Shown in pieces: positions 1 through 6,236 of a stretch of DNA of 8,723 nucleotides (positions are counted from its first letter, which is position 1; each line of letters starts with the position of its first letter). The stretch is from Acidobacteriaceae bacterium (GTDB lineage: Bacteria > Acidobacteriota > Terriglobia > Terriglobales > SbA1). Position numbers and translations under genes: made by a program. Below the pieces are notes generated by a model that ran no database searches, was not told the DNA's origin, and worked only from the letters and a program-made list of their open reading frames with translations. The stretch covers positions 7,008 through 15,730 of the forward strand of contig PMHI01000209.1 of NCBI GenBank assembly GCA_003156615.1, written 5' to 3'.

Positions 1-666
1 GCCATCGGCGATGCGCTGCGCCAGTCCTTCGACGATGGCAGTCTTACCTACGCCCGCCTCGCCTATCAGTACTGGGTTGTTCTTGGTGCGGCGGCAGAGA
101 ATATGAATCACGCGCTCCAGCTCGCTTTCACGTCCCACCAGCGGATCGAGCTGGGTATCCACCGCGGCCTGGGTCAGGTCGCGGGAAAACTCACTCAGCA
201 GGGAAGATTCGCGCTGACGCTGGGGCTGAGCTTTTTCCTGGCTGGTACGGGCCAGTTCCTCGCGGATGGTCGAAAGGTGTAAGCCGCGTTCGTGCAGGAT
301 CTCGGCGGCGAAGCACTTCTCTTCACGCAGCAGTCCCAACAAAAGATGCTCGGTTCCAACGTGCTTGTGCGAAAGGCGCTCAGCCTCCTCAGCAGCGTAA
401 TCCAGAACCCGCTTGCACGCGTTGCTCAACGGGAGATCGACCGAGGTCGAGATCTTCTCCCGGATCGTGGTGTGTCTCTCAATCTGCTTGCGGATGGACT
501 CGACCGAGGCATGAGAACGCAGGAACCGGAAGGTGAGAGCTTTGTCTTCGCGCAGAAATCCCAACAGCAGGTGCTCCGTCTCTATGTAAGGAGAACCGAA
601 CTGACTGGCCTCGTAGCGCGCAAAGAAGATGACGCGCTGTGCTTTCTCAGTGTACCGTTCAAACAT
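1..666 (-). CDS. clpC: ATP-dependent Clp protease ATPase subunit ClpC, N-terminal part (runs off left edge)
   Basis: AAA+ unfoldase of the ClpC family, which unfolds substrates in the cytoplasm and feeds them to ClpP. Translating the minus strand from ATG at 666 gives 222 uninterrupted residues to the window edge. Two Clp N-domain repeats are visible: residues 1-65 ([20 protein letters not shown], then [12 protein letters not shown]) and 78-140 ([20 protein letters not shown], then [12 protein letters not shown]). A linker follows, then the start of the first AAA+ module with LDPLVGRE (173-180) and a complete Walker A, GEAGVGKT (202-209). The rest of D1, the M-domain and D2 lie outside, so this is roughly a quarter of a normal ~810 aa protein. 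The start is set by the canonical MFERYTEKA opening and a purine-rich GGGGAGAGGG just upstream. The frame stays open upstream to 744 but has no better start. ClpC is preferred over ClpA/ClpB because of the N-domain sequence; the M-domain that would settle it is not in the window. Confidence 0.95.
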   Translation of the reverse strand, partial: MFERYTEKAQRVIFFARYEASQFGSPYIETEHLLLGFLREDKALTFRFLRSHASVESIRKQIERHTTIREKISTSVDLPLSNACKRVLDYAAEEAERLSHKHVGTEHLLLGLLREEKCFAAEILHERGLHLSTIREELARTSQEKAQPQRQRESSLLSEFSRDLTQAAVDTQLDPLVGRESELERVIHILCRRTKNNPVLIGEAGVGKTAIVEGLAQRIADG

Positions 667-979
667 GAGCCCTCTCCCCGCCAACCTGTCCTTCCATTGG
701 TCCGGACTGTGCCGGAAAATGTCCAAAGTCGTGACACCTTCTGTCTACACCGACTCTCACGCCGGAGCGATTCCGGCGCCACCTCTTCGACATGCCCACG
801 ATGCGGGAGTGTCACAAGATATCTCTTGATGGCCACGCATAATCTGGCTTTTGCCGCTGCCGTCATCGCGTGCTGCGGCTCCAGTCTCCTGAGTAAGGCT
901 CGCTCTAGAACCGAAGAACCTGGGCGATCAGGGGCCGCTCGTCGACCAGAATAATGCCGACTTGAAATTTTGGCGTCAT
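667..979 (-). pseudogene. possible decayed response-regulator receiver domain (fragments in three frames)
   Basis: This stretch of about 310 bases upstream of clpC has no intact gene, but the minus strand contains pieces that read like a receiver domain in the right order. A 24-codon ORF (905-979, ATG behind GGGAGAG) contains GIILVDERPLIAQVLR, like the beta1-alpha1 segment ILVVDDEPLI. Another frame then gives RRLEPQHAMTAAA (about 886-848), like alpha1-beta2. A third frame at 823-788 gives DIL, a stop, then GMS, where a receiver would have its phosphoacceptor DxxLCDLxMPGMS. The fourth piece, [15 protein letters not shown] (738-694, in the clpC frame), resembles the 'ALxxFRxxPDxW' helix of receivers. 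If real, several indels have destroyed the gene. Each similarity is short and recognised by eye, so chance resemblance cannot be excluded. Confidence 0.3.
760..778. repeat. short GC-rich inverted repeat upstream of clpC
   Basis: A perfect 7-bp stem, CGCCGGA / TCCGGCG, closes a 5-nt loop (GCGAT). It lies about 95 bp upstream of the clpC start, where a leader or operator could be. No T-run follows on either strand, so it is not an intrinsic terminator. It does not match CIRCE (TTAGCACTC-N9-GAGTGCTAA). Confidence 0.35.
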
Positions 980-1010
980 CGGCTCTCCCGAGTGAACGTA
1001 TCTTGCGACC

Positions 1011-1040
1011 AAAAAAAGGGGTGGCACAGGTAGCCACCCC
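1011..1040 (-). terminator. intrinsic terminator of the small ABM-like gene
   Basis: On the minus strand a perfect 8-bp stem GGGGTGGC / GCCACCCC (1033-1040 with 1018-1025) encloses a 7-nt loop. It is followed directly by seven T residues (the A-run at 1011-1017 on the plus strand). It begins 22 bp after the stop codon of the gene ending at 1063. This textbook Rho-independent terminator should separate that gene from clpC. Confidence 0.9.
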
Positions 1041-1062
1041 GGGCGATTGACGAGGCACCGTC

Positions 1063-1380
1063 TCAGGCGGCCACGGCGGCGGGTTTGTGAATAGTCGAGC
1101 TAATCACATCCGAGACTTGCACCTTGGGAGTGCCGTCCAATACTTTATCCAGGATCTTGAGCACTTCGGGGTAGCTTGCAGTGTTGTAGGCTTCCGCGTA
1201 CTCCTTGGTTTCCCAGAGACTGATTGCGACCACATCCAGCTCTCCCGGGACAGCAAATGTGATTTCATCCCGGAACCCACGCTGCTTCCGCAGCATGGGA
1301 ATGACTTCGTTATCGAAAATCCGCGCGAACTCGCTCAGAGTGTTTGGTTTCAGGCGTAGAGAGCCATTGCAAGCGAACAT
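1063..1380 (-). CDS. small antibiotic-biosynthesis-monooxygenase (ABM)-like dimeric alpha+beta-barrel protein
   Basis: A 105-residue protein with no signal peptide or membrane segment. The order is beta strand (FACNGSLRLKP), helix ending in EVIPMLRKQRGFRDE, strand (ITFAVPG then DVVAISLWETKE) and helix (YAEAYNTASYPEVLKILDKV). That matches the ferredoxin-like fold of ABM/dimeric alpha+beta-barrel proteins, where 'LRKQRGFRDE' and 'SLWETKEYAEAY' are typical positions. Members include heme-degrading and quinone-forming monooxygenases, and many have no known reaction. No catalytic residue allows a specific call here. The start is ATG at 1380 because GGAGG lies exactly 6 nt upstream; an in-frame TTG two codons earlier would sit directly against that site. 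The gene stands alone, with its own terminator at 1011-1040 and a candidate promoter near 1486-1515. Confidence 0.8.
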   Translation of the reverse strand: MFACNGSLRLKPNTLSEFARIFDNEVIPMLRKQRGFRDEITFAVPGELDVVAISLWETKEYAEAYNTASYPEVLKILDKVLDGTPKVQVSDVISSTIHKPAAVAA

Positions 1381-1386
1381 GATCAA

Positions 1387-1391
1387 CCTCC
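1387..1391 (-). promoter_or_regulatory. Shine-Dalgarno site fixing the start at 1380
   Basis: GGAGG on the minus strand, 6 nt before ATG 1380. It decides between ATG 1380 and the upstream TTG at 1386, which it would not serve because it abuts that codon. Confidence 0.8.
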
Positions 1392-1441
1392 ATCGATTGG
1401 CTAGGTGTCTAAGAAGGAGAACTTCAGATGGGCTGACTTAG

Positions 1442-1456
1442 TTCAGGAGACCTGAA
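1442..1456. promoter_or_regulatory. 15-bp dyad in the leader of the ABM-like gene, possible operator
   Basis: A perfect inverted repeat TTCAGG-AGA-CCTGAA lies about 62 bp upstream of the ABM-like start and about 30 bp downstream of the candidate -10 element. The size and symmetry fit a binding site for a dimeric repressor. It is too short and T-poor to be a terminator. No cognate regulator is visible in the window. Confidence 0.35.
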
Positions 1457-1485
1457 AGAGCGGGAAGATTACTCGCTCAATCACC

Positions 1486-1515
1486 ACCGTAGCCTTGCTG
1501 CACTGCGATTGTCAA
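1486..1515 (-). promoter_or_regulatory. candidate sigma-70-type promoter for the ABM-like gene
   Basis: On the minus strand a perfect -35 hexamer TTGACA (1510-1515) is followed after 18 bp by TACGGT (1486-1491), a weak -10 with 3 of 6 consensus positions. It would give a 5' leader of about 100 nt containing the dyad at 1442-1456. The -35 match is good and the -10 poor, so confidence is limited. Confidence 0.3.
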
Positions 1516-1632
1516 CCGGCACTGGGACTCAAAAGCTAAGGACCTTGTCCGATTCGCGACTAGTCTGGAATATTTCGAACAAAGACCTCCCCCGATGTAG
1601 CGTGACCGCAAACACTTCACGCCAAACCTTGC

Positions 1633-2160
1633 TCACAACGGATCATCAAGTGAGTGCCTGCTCAATCCGCGGTTGCCGCACCGGCCGGCTGCTGCCATAT
1701 TTGCTCCGTCATTCTCTTTTTTCATTTCCTGCAACGTAGGTTCAGCCTTGTGTGTGCCCACCATCCACGCGTATCCCTCTGGGTCCACTACTGCTCGGCA
1801 ACGATCGCCCCAAAACATGTCCATTACCTGGCCTTGGGCTGTTGCTCCGAGACTCACAGCCTTGGCGACTATTTTGTCGACGTTTTCCACGTAGAGAAAC
1901 AGGCGCGCTGGCGAAGCGCCAACGGTCTTAGCGATGCGCTTACCAGCGCGGAGTTTTCCGGTCCCAGCATCAAAGTCGTGCCACGCAACGTCAACTCCGC
2001 ATGGATGGGCTTGCCATCGGGGCTGTTCATGATGCCGCGCTTGGAAAAGCCGAGGGTACCCGCAAGGGGACCCCACGCCGACAGCGCCAATTCCGCCGCC
2101 AGCAGGCTGATCAAGAATCACTCCTCCAATCACGATGCGAGGTACAATGATTTTGCCGGG
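1633..2160 (-). pseudogene. VOC-superfamily (PhnB/glyoxalase-like) protein gene, frameshifted
   Basis: The pieces of one PhnB-like vicinal-oxygen-chelate protein appear in order on the minus strand but in two frames. Frame A (2160 to about 2107) gives KIIVPRIVIGGV, an N-terminal strand. A second frame (about 2054-1949) gives LGFSKRGIMNSPDGKPIHAE and then LMLGPENSA, the middle of the domain. Frame A resumes from about 1950 with GASPARLFLYVENVD, VMDMFWGDRCRAVVDPEGYA and THKAEPTLQEMKK, the usual C-terminal half, ending at a stop at 1633-1635. At least two indels are needed, one between 2107 and 2054 and one near 1950. The segment between the first two pieces matches the family poorly. Intact members are about 140-160 residues and bind a metal or small ligand. 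Sequencing or assembly errors could mimic this, but the neighbouring operon is intact over more than 5 kb, so real decay is more likely. Confidence 0.65.
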
Positions 2161-2438
2161 TGAAACGGCAGCGGGCTCTGCGGGACGCAACCATGCCGAG
2201 GGATAGCTTGGTTGGGTTCATCGAGACGATCACTGCATATGCGCGAATATCCTTTTCGCGCTCCTGCCAACCCGCATCGGATCGGTAGAGCCGCATGCCT
2301 TGAAAACCAACCGCCCGAAGGACCGGATCTACACTATCGGAGTCCTTCCCCATTTCACGCTGAGGCGGCACATTTGCAGTTGGCGCGCAGACTCTTGTGC
2401 ATAGCAGCGCTGGGCGCGAGGAATGTAAAGACTGCCTA
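2161..2438. other. gap before the glycosyltransferase/GH130 operon; unrecognised coding-like frame on minus strand
   Basis: No confident gene lies here. The minus strand has an open frame (about 2335-2195) reading VDPVLRAVGFQGMRLYRSDA then GWQEREKDIRAYAVIVSMNP. Its amino-acid make-up looks coding, but I recognise no family and see no good start or ribosome site. It could be a gene remnant like its decayed neighbour at 1633-2160. The promoter of the plus-strand operon should also be here, but I find no convincing -35/-10 pair. Confidence 0.3.
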
Positions 2439-4721
2439 ATGGAAGAAAGTTCTAAAATTCGCAAGATCGCGTTTGTCGGCGACCACTTACCGCGCAAGTG
2501 CGGCATTGCGACGTTCACGTCCGACCTGCTTGCCGCCGTGGCAGCTGCGCATCCCCAAAGCCAATGTTTCTCAGTGTCGGTGAATGACATTCGAGGTGGC
2601 TACGAGTACCCGCAAGTAGTTCGCTTCGAGATTGAGGAGCAGGATTTATCGTCTTATCTACATGCTGCGGACTTCCTCAACATCAGCGACGTGGACATCG
2701 TCTGCTTGCAGCACGAATTCGGCATTTTCGGCGGGCTGGCCGGCGGCCATATCCTGGCACTCCTGCGCGAATTGAGAATGCCCGTTGTCACCACGCTTCA
2801 TACCATTTTGCGTGAGCCGAAAGCCGACCAACGGCGCGTAATCCACGAGTTAGTCGTCCTCTCGACCCGGCTCGTGGTCATGGCTGAGCGGGGGCGACAG
2901 ATGTTGCAGGAGATTTACCAGGCACCGCCGGCCAAGATCGATCTCATCCCGCATGGCATTCCCGACGTAGGTTTTGTCGATCCGACCGATTTCAAGGACC
3001 AGTTCGGTGTGGAAGGCAAGGTGGTGCTGCTCACGTTCGGGCTGCTTTCGCCGAACAAGGGGATCGAATATGTGCTCAACGCCCTGCCGCACATTCTAGC
3101 GGAGTTTCCCGACGTTGTTTATATTGTGCTGGGCGCCACCCATCCCAACGAACTACGCGAGCATGGCGAAGCCTACCGGCTCAGCCTCGAAATCCTCGCC
3201 AAAAAGAACAAACTCGAGAAGAACGTCATCTTCTACAACCGGTTCGTGGAACTTGAAACTCTGAAGGAGTTCATCGGTGCCGCAGACTTTTACATCACGC
3301 CTTATCTAAACGAAGCGCAGATCACGTCGGGCGCGCTAGCCTATACGTTTGGTGCGGGCAAAGTGGTAATTTCGACACCGTACTGGCACGCTGCAGAATT
3401 GTTGGCGGAAGACCGCGGCGTGCTGGTGCCGTTCCGCGACGCCCCGGCCATAGCCCGCGAGGTGATTGGTTTGCTGCGCGACGACACCCGCCGGCGTGCC
3501 ATTCGCCAGAATGCTTACAGGCTGGGCCGTGACATGGTCTGGAGCAACGTGGCGCGGCTCTATATGCGCTCGTTCGAGTTGTCACAAATCGAGGGGGCGG
3601 CGCGATCTCGAAAATCTCTCGCCACGAAGACGCTCGACCAAAAGCCGCGGGAACTGCCGGAGTTGAAGTTGAGTCATCTCTCGCGGATGACCGATTCGAC
3701 CGGAATCTTCCAGCATGCCATTTTGACCGTCCCGAATTTTTCGGAAGGCTACTGTACGGATGACAACGCTCGCGCATTCATCCTCGCGGTACTGCTCAGT
3801 GAATTGGGAGAAGAGCCAGAGCGCGTGCGGACGCTGGCCACAACCTACGCGGCGTTCTTGCACCACGCGTTCGATCTCAGAGTGAAACGCTTCCATAACC
3901 ACATGAGTTTCGACCGCCGCTGGCTCGACGAACAAGGGTCAGAGGATTGTCAAGGGCGCGCGCTCTGGGCGCTGGGCGTAGGCGTGGGGCGTTCGCCTTA
4001 TCGGAGCTTCCAAATCATGGCTGGACAACTCTTCGCGCTGGCGTTGCCAGCTCTGACGGAGTTAACGTCGCCGCGGGCGTGGGCGTTCGGCCTTATCGGC
4101 ATTCATGAATACCTGCGCCGGTTGAGCGGGGACAGCCTGGTCAGCCAAACCCGTGAGACACTCACTTCCCGGCTCATGGAACTTTTCGAAAGGACCGCCC
4201 AGCCGGACTGGCGCTGGTTTCAAGAGGATCTGACTTACGACAACGCGAAGCTCCCACACGCCTTGATTCTGAGCGGACGTGCAACCGGACAACAAGCGGT
4301 GCTTGAGCGAGGCCTGCAGGCCCTGCGCTGGCTGACGGAATTGCAAATCTCCGAGAAGGGTCACTTTCGATCCATTGGCACCAACGGATTTTATCGCCGC
4401 GGTGGCATGCGCGCCAACTTTGACCAGCAGCCCATCGAGGCGCAAGCAATGGTCCCAGCCTGTCTTGAAGCCTATCGCGCCACATCGGACCTCTGGTGGC
4501 ACGAGCAGGCGCAACGCGCCTTCGACTGGTTCATCGGCTGGAACGATCTCGGATTGGAAGTCTGCTCTCCCAAAACAGGCGGCTGCCGCGATGGGTTGCA
4601 CGTGGATCGGGTCAACCGGAACCAGGGAGCGGAATCAACCCTGGCCTTCTTGCTTTCATTGGCGGAGATGCGGTTGGCACAAAATATGCTGGCGAGTTTT
4701 AAGGAACCGATCGCCGCCTAA
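2439..4721 (+). CDS. GT4-like glycosyltransferase fused to a C-terminal alpha/alpha-toroid-like domain
   Basis: A 760-residue cytoplasmic two-domain protein. Residues 1-385 form a GT-B glycosyltransferase of the GT4 type: the N-terminal PRKCGIATFTSDL (18-30), QHEFGIFGG (91-99), PHGIPD (171-176) and the donor-domain GLLSPNKGIE (201-210). The GT4 'E-x7-E' site is atypical: NEAQITSGALAY (291-302) keeps the first Glu (292) but has Leu at the second position. Residues 410-745 are helix-rich with repeated Trp and acidic motifs: DDNARA (441-446), SEDCQGRALWALG (501-513), FQEDLTYDNAKLPHALI (594-610), FDQQPIEAQA (661-670) and NQGAESTLAFLL (728-739). This suggests an alpha/alpha toroid like those of several glycosidases and sugar epimerases; I cannot assign its reaction. 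Start ATG 2439 is chosen because homology begins at once (KIRKIAFVGD); an in-frame GTG at 2397 is possible, and neither has a strong ribosome site. First gene of the operon. The sugar donor is unknown; GDP-mannose is an inference from the GH130 neighbours. Confidence 0.85.
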   Translation: MEESSKIRKIAFVGDHLPRKCGIATFTSDLLAAVAAAHPQSQCFSVSVNDIRGGYEYPQVVRFEIEEQDLSSYLHAADFLNISDVDIVCLQHEFGIFGGLAGGHILALLRELRMPVVTTLHTILREPKADQRRVIHELVVLSTRLVVMAERGRQMLQEIYQAPPAKIDLIPHGIPDVGFVDPTDFKDQFGVEGKVVLLTFGLLSPNKGIEYVLNALPHILAEFPDVVYIVLGATHPNELREHGEAYRLSLEILAKKNKLEKNVIFYNRFVELETLKEFIGAADFYITPYLNEAQITSGALAYTFGAGKVVISTPYWHAAELLAEDRGVLVPFRDAPAIAREVIGLLRDDTRRRAIRQNAYRLGRDMVWSNVARLYMRSFELSQIEGAARSRKSLATKTLDQKPRELPELKLSHLSRMTDSTGIFQHAILTVPNFSEGYCTDDNARAFILAVLLSELGEEPERVRTLATTYAAFLHHAFDLRVKRFHNHMSFDRRWLDEQGSEDCQGRALWALGVGVGRSPYRSFQIMAGQLFALALPALTELTSPRAWAFGLIGIHEYLRRLSGDSLVSQTRETLTSRLMELFERTAQPDWRWFQEDLTYDNAKLPHALILSGRATGQQAVLERGLQALRWLTELQISEKGHFRSIGTNGFYRRGGMRANFDQQPIEAQAMVPACLEAYRATSDLWWHEQAQRAFDWFIGWNDLGLEVCSPKTGGCRDGLHVDRVNRNQGAESTLAFLLSLAEMRLAQNMLASFKEPIAA

Positions 4722-4766
4722 GAGTAATCGCGGCCTCCGGTCTCGTTTCTCCGGAATAACTAGTCC

Positions 4767-6218
4767 ATGAACACCAACTCGATTCACGTCAAACGCACGG
4801 CCACGGTCCTCAGGCCTGACCAGTCACGCGTTCTTCTGCGGCCGTTCAGGCACGAGGATCCCGAGCGATCTCGCAGGATTATCGCCAGGATCATGTCGCT
4901 CTCAGAAGACCAAGTCGGGCCACTTTTGGACGAAGTATCCGCTGAATTCTCCCAGCGACACCAGCAAATCCACCGATCCTTTCTGGAACGGTTCGAAGAG
5001 GTCCGCGACTTCCTATTGACCGATGAGAAAATTTCCGAACAGAGACAGCTGTTGATTGGTTCTTATTTCGTTTGCGAATACTCCTTAGAATCTGCAGCAC
5101 TGTTCAATCCTTCCATCGTCCCGCACCCTGACCAGTCTGACCTGCCTTCGGGCGCTCTGCGTTTTATTCTCAGCTTGCGCGCCACGGGGGAGGGACATAT
5201 TTCTTCCATCACTTTTCGAACGGGGATCATCCACGCCGACCATCGGATCGAGGTCCTGCCCCCAGCAGGCTTCCTTACCGAGCCGCGTCAAATTCCGAAC
5301 CCCAGTTACGATAAGGCGCTCTTTGAGCGGAAACTTTTTGAGCTGGGATTGAACAACGAATTTACACGCCGGGCGATGGACAAGTTTGGAGAGTCGTTTG
5401 GATTGGAAGAATTGCGCGCCAGTCTCGAAGTGGAAATGAATCAGTCGCGCGTGTCGGACCGGAACGCGATCCGAGGGATGTTGGCGTTGGCCCGGTCCAA
5501 CCATGAGGTTCAGTTTCAGCCCCAGCAGCAGCTGTCTGAACGGGTTCTTTTCCCAGCCACGCCGTCGCAACGCAACGGTATCGAAGACGCCCGGTTCGTG
5601 TGCTTCCAGAAAGATGATGGATCCCACGTCTACTACGCCACCTTCACGGCATTCGATGGCAAGGTGATTTTGCCCGAACTGGTGGAGACTTCCGACTTCC
5701 TCCGCTTTCGGTTTATCACGCTGAATGGTCCGGCCGCCGAAAACAAAGGCATGGCCATGTTCCCCCGGAAAATCAACGGCGTTTATGCCATGCTTTCCCG
5801 CCAAGACAATGAAAACATCTACATCATGTTTTCTGACAACGTACACTTCTGGCATGAACGCAAAGTGCTGCTTAAGCCGACGTTCCCCTGGGAACTAGTC
5901 CAGCTTGGGAACTGCGGTTCCCCGATTGAAACTGAAGCAGGCTGGCTAGTCCTCAGCCACGGTGTCGGCCCCCTGCGAACGTACTGCATCGGCGCATTCC
6001 TCCTCGATCGCAACAATCCTGGCAAAGTGATCGGCCGCCTCCATGAACCCTTGCTCAGGCCGAATCAAAGCGAGCGTCAGGGGTACGTTCCGAATGTCGT
6101 TTATACCTGCGGTGCTCTCGTGCACAACGGCGAACTGATCGTTCCCTATGCCATGGCCGATCACGCCACCGGTTTCGCTACCGTTCCCCTCGATGAAGTG
6201 CTGGCTGCCATGGACTAG
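4767..6218 (+). CDS. GH130 family protein, long type; probable beta-mannoside (oligomannan) phosphorylase
   Basis: A 483-residue protein whose propeller motifs place it in GH130, a family of inverting beta-mannoside phosphorylases with some hydrolases. A helical extension (1-105) precedes ALFNPSIVPHPDQ (111-123) and FILSLRATGEGH (133-144). A helical insertion (about 180-255) precedes the catalytic-acid motif NGIEDAR (270-276), with Asp274 as the likely general acid; most relatives have EDPR. Next come NKGMAMFPRK (326-335), AMLSRQD (341-347), SHGVG (397-401) and YVPNVVYTCGA (440-450). The basic and His residues in FPRK, SRQD and SHG correspond to positions that, as I recall, hold phosphate in characterised phosphorylases, favouring phosphorolysis over hydrolysis. 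The ~485 aa size resembles the 1,2-beta-oligomannan phosphorylase type (Teth514_1788). There is no signal peptide, so it is cytoplasmic. It begins 45 bp after the preceding gene with only a weak GGA upstream of ATG 4767. The exact linkage is not determinable by reading. Confidence 0.85.
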   Translation: MNTNSIHVKRTATVLRPDQSRVLLRPFRHEDPERSRRIIARIMSLSEDQVGPLLDEVSAEFSQRHQQIHRSFLERFEEVRDFLLTDEKISEQRQLLIGSYFVCEYSLESAALFNPSIVPHPDQSDLPSGALRFILSLRATGEGHISSITFRTGIIHADHRIEVLPPAGFLTEPRQIPNPSYDKALFERKLFELGLNNEFTRRAMDKFGESFGLEELRASLEVEMNQSRVSDRNAIRGMLALARSNHEVQFQPQQQLSERVLFPATPSQRNGIEDARFVCFQKDDGSHVYYATFTAFDGKVILPELVETSDFLRFRFITLNGPAAENKGMAMFPRKINGVYAMLSRQDNENIYIMFSDNVHFWHERKVLLKPTFPWELVQLGNCGSPIETEAGWLVLSHGVGPLRTYCIGAFLLDRNNPGKVIGRLHEPLLRPNQSERQGYVPNVVYTCGALVHNGELIVPYAMADHATGFATVPLDEVLAAMD

Positions 6219-6236
6219 GAAGTGCCGTCGAACAGC

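Noticed and set aside
667..900. CIRCE/HrcA operator upstream of clpC
   Set aside because: Looked for TTAGCACTC-N9-GAGTGCTAA because of the chaperone genes; no match. The 760-778 hairpin is unrelated.
292..954. 220-codon plus-strand open frame
   Set aside because: It lies antisense to clpC and its upstream region; composition is Arg/Ser/Leu-rich with no family features, while the minus strand is clearly ClpC.
582..1058. 158-codon minus-strand open frame overlapping the clpC start and the terminator
   Set aside because: It runs into clpC in another frame and starts before a strong terminator. Only a short internal piece looks receiver-like, which I treated as a remnant.
4062..4601. 179-codon minus-strand open frame
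   Set aside because: Antisense to the toroid-like domain of the first glycosyltransferase, whose plus-strand reading is continuous and motif-rich.
5085..5855. 256-codon minus-strand open frame
   Set aside because: Antisense shadow of the long GH130 gene; no recognisable domain or ribosome site.
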